Assembly: GCF_019104725.1 (NCBI RefSeq)
Contig: NZ_JAHRXF010000010.1
Span: 62,001-126,000, forward strand
DNA length: 64,000 bases
Direction of reading: 5' to 3'
From: Streptomyces corallincola
Lineage (GTDB): Bacteria; Actinomycetota; Actinomycetes; Streptomycetales; Streptomycetaceae
Numbering within the stretch: position 1 is the first letter of the stretch; every line of letters starts with the position of its first letter. The notes under the pieces were generated by a model. The model saw only the letters and a program-made list of their open reading frames with translations. It did not search any database and was not told where the DNA came from. Below, in pieces: positions 59,824 to 64,000 of this stretch. The translations under genes and the position numbers were made by a program.

Positions 59824-60894
59824 ATGCGGACGATGAGCGGGGACGACGTGATGGACGCCGTGCACGGGTGCACGGAGGCGCTGCGGGCGGCGCTCGACCA
59901 GGACTGGAAAGGGGTCAAGGCCGGTCGCCTTGAGTGGAGTTGCCACAAGACGGTCGAGCACGTCGCCAGCGACCTGATCGCCTACGCCGGGCAGCTCGCC
60001 GGGCGCCCGCAGGACCGGTACGTGCCGTACGACATCGTGCTGGACGACGATGCCGACAACGAGGGGCTGCTGGAGGTGCTGGAGACCACCGGCACCCTGC
60101 TCGCCACCACCGTGCGCATCACCCCGCCCGAGGTCCGCGCCTTCCACCCGTACCCGTTCCGGCTCGCGGACCGCAAGGGCTTCGCGGCGATGGGCATCGC
60201 CGAAGTCCTGCTGCACACGCACGACTTGGCCGAGGGCCTCGGCATCTCCTACGAGCCGCCGCGCGACCTCGCCGACGCCGTGCTCGGCTGGCTCTTCCCG
60301 CACGTCCAGCCCGGCCCGGCGCCCTGGCCGACCCTGCTCTGGGCGACCGGACGCGGCGACCTCCCCGGCCGCGCCCCGGTGACCTCCTGGAAGTGGTGCA
60401 ACAACCTCGTCCTGCACACCGACCGCCTCGACCTCGTCGGCGTCCGCCCCGCCGTCGCCCGCGACCTCGCCCTCGGCGGCACCGGCGGCTTCGACTGGAC
60501 CGGCGGCAGCCCCCACGACGGCACCCGCGAGGCGTCCGCCTTCCTGGTCAAGGCATACGAATCCGGCCTCCACCGGCCCGAGTTCGGCATCTTCGTCCTG
60601 GTCCGCCGGGACACCGGACAGGCCGTCGGCGGCATCGGCTTCCACGGCACCCCCGACGCGGGCCGCGTCGAGATCGGCTACGACCTCGTGCCGGGCGCAC
60701 GCGGCGCGGGCCACGCCACCGAGGCCGTCCGCGCCCTCACCGGGTGGGCCCTGGCCCGCGACGACGTACGGTCGGTCGTCGCCACCGTCGCCCTCGCCAA
60801 CACCGCCTCCCAGGCGGTCGTCACCCGTGCGGGTTTCCGGAGGGTGGGGGAGGACGGGGACGCGGGCGAGGAGTTGACGTTCGAACTGCGGTGA
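59824..60894 (+). CDS. Fusion of maleylpyruvate isomerase-like (mycothiol-dependent) domain and GNAT acetyltransferase
   Basis: A 356-residue protein. Residues 1-215 are DinB-like: LEWSCHKTVEHVASDLIAYAGQLAGRPQDRY and IAEVLLHTHDLAEGLG carry the His ligands, as in mycothiol-dependent enzymes. Residues 225-355 are a GNAT domain: VGGIGFHGTPDAGRVEIGYDL, then RGAGHATEAVRALTGWAL as the acetyl-CoA loop. Start ATG 59824 or 59833. The right MITE ends 12 bp upstream, so the native promoter has probably been displaced. Confidence 0.85.
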   Translation: MRTMSGDDVMDAVHGCTEALRAALDQDWKGVKAGRLEWSCHKTVEHVASDLIAYAGQLAGRPQDRYVPYDIVLDDDADNEGLLEVLETTGTLLATTVRITPPEVRAFHPYPFRLADRKGFAAMGIAEVLLHTHDLAEGLGISYEPPRDLADAVLGWLFPHVQPGPAPWPTLLWATGRGDLPGRAPVTSWKWCNNLVLHTDRLDLVGVRPAVARDLALGGTGGFDWTGGSPHDGTREASAFLVKAYESGLHRPEFGIFVLVRRDTGQAVGGIGFHGTPDAGRVEIGYDLVPGARGAGHATEAVRALTGWALARDDVRSVVATVALANTASQAVVTRAGFRRVGEDGDAGEELTFELR

Positions 60895-60993
60895 GGCTTA
60901 GGGGAGTTCACCTCCACCCCGGCGAACCCCGGCTCGGCCCCACGCCCCGGCCCTCCGCCCCCGAAGACACCTGCCGCCCCAACACCCGCCGCC

Positions 60994-61269
60994 TCAACCC
61001 CCGCCCCCACCCCACCTCTTCCGCTGTCGCAACCCCGACTCCCTGAGCAGCCGGACCACTTCCCGGCTGCTGACCTCGACCGCCCCCGCGGCCACCGCGT
61101 CCGGGTAGCGCTGCGCGGGAAGGTCGTAGTGGTCGCGTTCGAAGGCGCGGCGGGGGACGCCCAACTCGTCGGCGAACGAACGCAGTTCGTCGTAGGAGAG
61201 GTCGCTGACGAGGTGGGACCAGAGGCGGCCGTGACCGGGCCAGGTGGGTGGGTCGATGTAGATGGCCAC
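60994..61269 (-). CDS. DUF4031 domain protein
   Basis: A 91-residue protein from GTG 61269. VAIYIDPPTWPGHGRLWSHL, then SDLSYDELRSFADELGVPRRAF and ERDHYDLP match DUF4031. The Asp and His residues suggest a small metal-binding or nuclease-like fold, but function is unknown. The C-terminus is basic and Gly-rich. It lies 7 bp after the stop of the next gene upstream, so the two are cotranscribed. Confidence 0.8.
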   Translation of the reverse strand: MAIYIDPPTWPGHGRLWSHLVSDLSYDELRSFADELGVPRRAFERDHYDLPAQRYPDAVAAGAVEVSSREVVRLLRESGLRQRKRWGGGGG

Positions 61270-61276
61270 GGGGTGG

Positions 61277-61660
61277 TCACGCCCCGCCGGTGGCGTCCGC
61301 GAGGGCGCCGACGGGGGCCACCCGGACGCCCGCCTGGTAGCACACCCACTGCGGGTCGGGGCCCAGTTCGGGTTCGACCTCCAGGGCGTGCGGGTCGCCC
61401 GCGCCGCACACCGGGCAGAGCGGCCAGCGGCCGTACCGCTCCAGGAGCGCGTCCTGGACGTCCTGCGCGACCAGGCCGGTGACGTAACCGGCGCCGTCCG
61501 GCCACTGTTCGACCCACCATCTGCGCTGCGCGATGGACTCCTCGACCAGTGAGACGACATCGGCCTCCGCGACCCGGCCCGCGACGAGGTCCGCGAGGAC
61601 CAGCGCGCGGGCGGCGTGCAGTACCTGTTCGAGAGGGCCGATGGACTCCATGCGTCCCAT
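61277..61660 (-). CDS. Hypothetical protein with a zinc-ribbon-like CxxC
   Basis: A 127-residue protein from ATG 61660 (ATG 61651 is equally possible). The N-terminus is helical: LEQVLHAARALVLADLVAGR, then VEESIAQRRWWVEQWPDGAGYV. LCPVCGAGDPH near residue 85 could bind a metal with the later Cys. Cotranscribed with the DUF4031 gene and divergent from the RpiR-type regulator. Confidence 0.7.
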   Translation of the reverse strand: MGRMESIGPLEQVLHAARALVLADLVAGRVAEADVVSLVEESIAQRRWWVEQWPDGAGYVTGLVAQDVQDALLERYGRWPLCPVCGAGDPHALEVEPELGPDPQWVCYQAGVRVAPVGALADATGGA

Positions 61661-61671
61661 TGTGCGCACTC

Positions 61672-61707
61672 TTGACCGGGACACCGAACCGAAAATATCT
61701 TTCACGA
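61672..61707 (+). promoter_or_regulatory. Leaderless promoter of the RpiR-type regulator
   Basis: TTGACC (61672-61677) and TATCTT (61696-61701) are spaced 18 bp. GTG 61708 lies 7 bp after the -10, with no Shine-Dalgarno. The transcript probably starts on the GTG. AT-rich DNA here contrasts with the surroundings. Confidence 0.6.
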
Positions 61708-62613
61708 GTGACCCAGAACGTGAAGGAAAGTTTCGGCAGCCCCGGTGGCTCCCTCGCCGCGAAGGTGCGTACGCTCGCGCCCTCCATGACCCGGTCGATG
61801 CAGCGGGTCGCGGAGGCGGTGGCCGCCGACCCGGCCGGGTGTGCCGCGCTCACCGTCACCGGCCTGGCGGAACTGACCGGCACCAGCGAGGCCACCGTGG
61901 TCCGCACCGCCCGCCTGCTCGGCTACCCCGGCTACCGGGACCTCCGGCTCGCTCTCGCCGGACTCGCCGCCCAGCAGCAGTCCGGCCGCGCCCCCGCCAT
62001 CACCACGGACATAGCGGTGGACGACCCGATCGCGGACGTGGTCGCCAAGCTCGCCTACGAGGAGCAGCAGACCCTCGCGGACACCGCCGCCGGGCTGGAC
62101 ACCGCGCAGCTCGGCGCCGCCGTGGCCGCGCTCGCGGGCGCCCGCCGGACCGATGTGTACGGCATCGGCGCGTCCGGGCTGGTCGCGCAGGACCTCACCC
62201 AGAAGCTGCTGCGGATAGGGCTCATAGCCCACGCGCCCGGCGATCCGCACCTCGCGGTGACCAACGCGGTGCAGCTCCGCTCCGGGGACGTGGCCATCGC
62301 CATCACCCACTCCGGCTCCACCGGCGACGTCATCGAGCCGCTGCGGGCCGCGTTCGAGCGGGGCGCCACCACCGTCGCCATCACCGGGCGCCCGAACTCC
62401 GCCGTGACGCAGTACGCGGACCACGTACTCACCACCGCGACCTCCCGCGAGTCCGAACTGCGGCCCGCCGCGATGTCCTCCCGTACCAGTCAACTCCTCG
62501 TCGTGGACTGCCTGTTCGTCGGTGTCGCCCAGCGCACGTACGAGAGCGCGGCACCCGCGCTCGCCGCGTCGTACGAGGCACTGGCGCACCGGCACCGCAG
62601 CGCGCAGCGGTAG
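61708..62613 (+). CDS. MurR/RpiR family transcriptional regulator
   Basis: A 301-residue protein from GTG 61708. The N-terminal HTH (TVTGLAELTGTSEATVVRTARLLGYPGY) is joined to a SIS sugar-phosphate-binding domain (TDVYGIGASGLVAQDLTQKL, AITHSGSTGDVIEPLRAA). It stands directly before murQ and a PTS gene. Members in such a place sense N-acetylmuramic acid 6-phosphate and repress the recycling genes; the effector is inferred. Confidence 0.9.
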   Translation: MTQNVKESFGSPGGSLAAKVRTLAPSMTRSMQRVAEAVAADPAGCAALTVTGLAELTGTSEATVVRTARLLGYPGYRDLRLALAGLAAQQQSGRAPAITTDIAVDDPIADVVAKLAYEEQQTLADTAAGLDTAQLGAAVAALAGARRTDVYGIGASGLVAQDLTQKLLRIGLIAHAPGDPHLAVTNAVQLRSGDVAIAITHSGSTGDVIEPLRAAFERGATTVAITGRPNSAVTQYADHVLTTATSRESELRPAAMSSRTSQLLVVDCLFVGVAQRTYESAAPALAASYEALAHRHRSAQR

Positions 62614-62758
62614 CGGTACGGGACCGGGACGACGCGGGCGGGCGCCGCGCACTCCCGCGCCCCCGCACTCCCGCACTCCCGCACCCCCGCCCCACCCCAT
62701 ACCTCCGACCCCAGCAGCCCCGGTCCCTCCCCGACCTGCACGGAAAGAGCCGTACCCC

Positions 62759-63688
62759 ATGACCACCACCCCCCGTCGCCTCCAGAGCGAACTGGCCACG
62801 CTCACCACCGAGGCGTTCCGGCCCGAACTCGCCGAGATCGACCAGCTCCCGACCCTCGACATCGCCCGGCTGATGAACGGCGAGGACACCGGCGTGCCCG
62901 CCGCCGTCGCCGCGCGGCTGCCGGAGATCGCCGCCGCCATCGACGCCGTCGCCGCCCGGATGGCCCGCGGCGGCCGGCTGGTCTACGCCGGGGCCGGTAC
63001 CGCCGGACGGCTGGGCGTCCTGGACGCCTCCGAGTGCCCGCCCACCTTCAACACCGACCCCGCCCGCGTCGTCGGCCTGATCGCGGGCGGCCCCTCCGCG
63101 ATGGTCACCTCCGTGGAGGGCGCCGAGGACTCCCCCGAGCTGGCCCGGCGGGACCTGGACGCGCTGGGCCTCGGCCCGGACGACACGGTGGTCGGGATCT
63201 CCGCGTCCGGGCGTACGCCGTACGCCGTCGGGGCCGTGACGCACGCCCGGTCGCTGGGCGCGCTGACCGTGGGCCTGTCCTGCAACGCGGACAGTCCGCT
63301 CGCGGCGGCGGCCGAGCACGGCATCGAGGTGGTCGTCGGACCGGAGCTGCTCACCGGGTCCACCCGGTTGAAGGCCGGTACCGCGCAGAAGCTGGTGCTG
63401 AACATGGTCTCGACGATCACGATGATCCGGCTCGGCAAGACGTTCGGGAACCTGATGGTGGACGTGCGCGCCTCCAACGACAAGCTGCGGGCGCGCTCGC
63501 GGCGGATCATCGCGCTGGCCACCGGCGCCCCGGACGAGGAGATCGAGCGGGCGCTGACCGCGACCGGCGGTGAGGTGAAGAACGCGGTGCTGGTGGTGCT
63601 GGCCGGGGTGGACGGCCCTACGGCCGCCCGTCTTCTGGATGAGTCCGGCGGTCATCTGCGTGCCGCGCTGGCCGAGGCGACCGGCTGA
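62759..63688 (+). CDS. murQ: N-acetylmuramic acid 6-phosphate etherase
   Basis: A 309-residue SIS-domain enzyme from ATG 62759. TEAFRPELAEIDQLPTLDIARLMNGEDTGVPAAV is the MurQ N-terminus. VYAGAGTAGRLGVLDASECPPTFNTDP contains the catalytic Glu region; VVGISASGRTPYAVGAV and STRLKAGTAQKLVLNMVSTI complete the family pattern. It cleaves the D-lactyl ether of MurNAc-6-P, giving GlcNAc-6-P in cell-wall recycling. A CCCGCACTCC-rich low-complexity gap of about 145 bp separates it from the regulator. Confidence 0.95.
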   Translation: MTTTPRRLQSELATLTTEAFRPELAEIDQLPTLDIARLMNGEDTGVPAAVAARLPEIAAAIDAVAARMARGGRLVYAGAGTAGRLGVLDASECPPTFNTDPARVVGLIAGGPSAMVTSVEGAEDSPELARRDLDALGLGPDDTVVGISASGRTPYAVGAVTHARSLGALTVGLSCNADSPLAAAAEHGIEVVVGPELLTGSTRLKAGTAQKLVLNMVSTITMIRLGKTFGNLMVDVRASNDKLRARSRRIIALATGAPDEEIERALTATGGEVKNAVLVVLAGVDGPTAARLLDESGGHLRAALAEATG

Positions 63689-63704
63689 CCCGCACCCTCG
63701 GCAG

Positions 63705-64000
63705 GTGCCCCACACCCCCAGCACCCCCCACAGCACCGCCGCCGCGCTCCTCGCCCTCACCGGCGGCCCCGCCAACATCGTCTCCGTCACCCACTGCCTG
63801 ACCCGGCTCCGCCTCACCGTCGCCGACCCGGCGGCGGTGGACGGGCCGGGAGTACGCGCCGTGCCCGGCGTCCTGGGGGTGGTGGCGGACGGCCCGTCCT
63901 GGCAGGTCGTCCTGGGACCGGGGGTGGTGGACGAGGTGACGCGCGCGTTCGAGGAGGCGGTGAACCAGGCGGAGGCGGCAGCCCCGACGGCTCCGGCTGC
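63705..64000 (+). CDS. PTS EIIB-domain protein (3' end beyond window)
   Basis: The first 98 residues of a PTS protein from GTG 63705. LLALTGGPANIVSVTHCLTR contains the phospho-accepting Cys31 of the EIIB domain of glucose-family (MurP-like) permeases. The frame is still open at the window end. Directly after murQ this suggests a MurNAc or amino-sugar PTS. If the membrane EIIC is fused, it lies outside the window. Confidence 0.85.
   Translation, partial: MPHTPSTPHSTAAALLALTGGPANIVSVTHCLTRLRLTVADPAAVDGPGVRAVPGVLGVVADGPSWQVVLGPGVVDEVTRAFEEAVNQAEAAAPTAPA

Noticed and set aside
1..64000. tRNA or rRNA genes, and tRNA-associated att sites
   Set aside because: No cloverleaf-like 3' CCA or conserved GGTTCGAATCC-type T-arm was noticed at element borders; the att site lies in a protein gene instead.

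Overview
The window is high-GC actinobacterial chromosome, almost certainly Streptomyces. The evidence is the overall GC bias, frequent GTG and TTG starts, leaderless promoters, a chaplin, DUF397 and DUF5753 regulator pairs, and futalosine-pathway menaquinone genes. It begins inside an inorganic pyrophosphatase gene and ends inside a phosphotransferase (PTS) EIIB gene.

Region 1 (0-23.9 kb) is ordinary core chromosome. It holds ppa, a ThrE-type exporter, a DedA protein with a Gln/Tyr/Pro tail, a TipA-like MerR regulator, a ClC-type channel next to glutamate decarboxylase, an aldehyde dehydrogenase, an XRE/ATPase/DUF397 regulatory set, lipoproteins, a Clp-N-domain protein with a clear operator and leaderless promoter, a PolA-like polymerase, an MFS transporter, mqnB-mqnD, and a cold-shock gene. 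A 43-56 bp dispersed repeat occurs three times near 17.1 kb.

Region 2 (23.89-31.97 kb) is an integrated element of about 8.1 kb, clearly more AT-rich than its host. It is bounded by a 20-bp direct repeat. The left copy lies in the first codons of the cold-shock gene and the right copy lies 39 bp beyond the start of a large serine integrase gene. Integration replaced the start codon and upstream region of the cold-shock gene. The element also has a small serine resolvase with a res-like repeat region, an XRE regulator with a divergent operator, a run of small winged-helix-like proteins, and a possible origin region. It shows no capsid or transfer genes.

Region 3 (32-47.9 kb) is core chromosome again: a HAD phosphatase, an XPB helicase with its helicase-associated partner, a GT87 membrane glycosyltransferase, an SDR oxidoreductase behind palindromic operators, a chaplin, a HelD-like helicase, tiny membrane proteins, CutC and an HD hydrolase. 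A 765-bp gene-poor stretch carries a perfect CRP-type palindrome.

Region 4 (47.9-59.8 kb) is the most interesting part. It is a RiPP island flanked by two 160-bp MITE-like repeats in inverted orientation that differ at only four positions. It encodes a class III-like lanthipeptide synthetase, a 68-residue precursor with a strong Shine-Dalgarno and its own terminator, and a tightly overlapping operon. The operon order is MNIO partner, 54-residue CxxCxxC peptide, MNIO (DUF692) enzyme, FAD/NAD(P) oxidoreductase, 2OG-Fe(II) oxygenase, ABC exporter. The combination implies a multiply modified peptide, or two peptides sharing an exporter. Degraded IS3 and IS481 transposase genes fill the right end.

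Region 5 (59.8-64 kb) is chromosome: a maleylpyruvate isomerase-like/GNAT fusion starting 12 bp after the right MITE, a DUF4031 protein, and an N-acetylmuramate recycling set (RpiR-type regulator, murQ, PTS EIIB).
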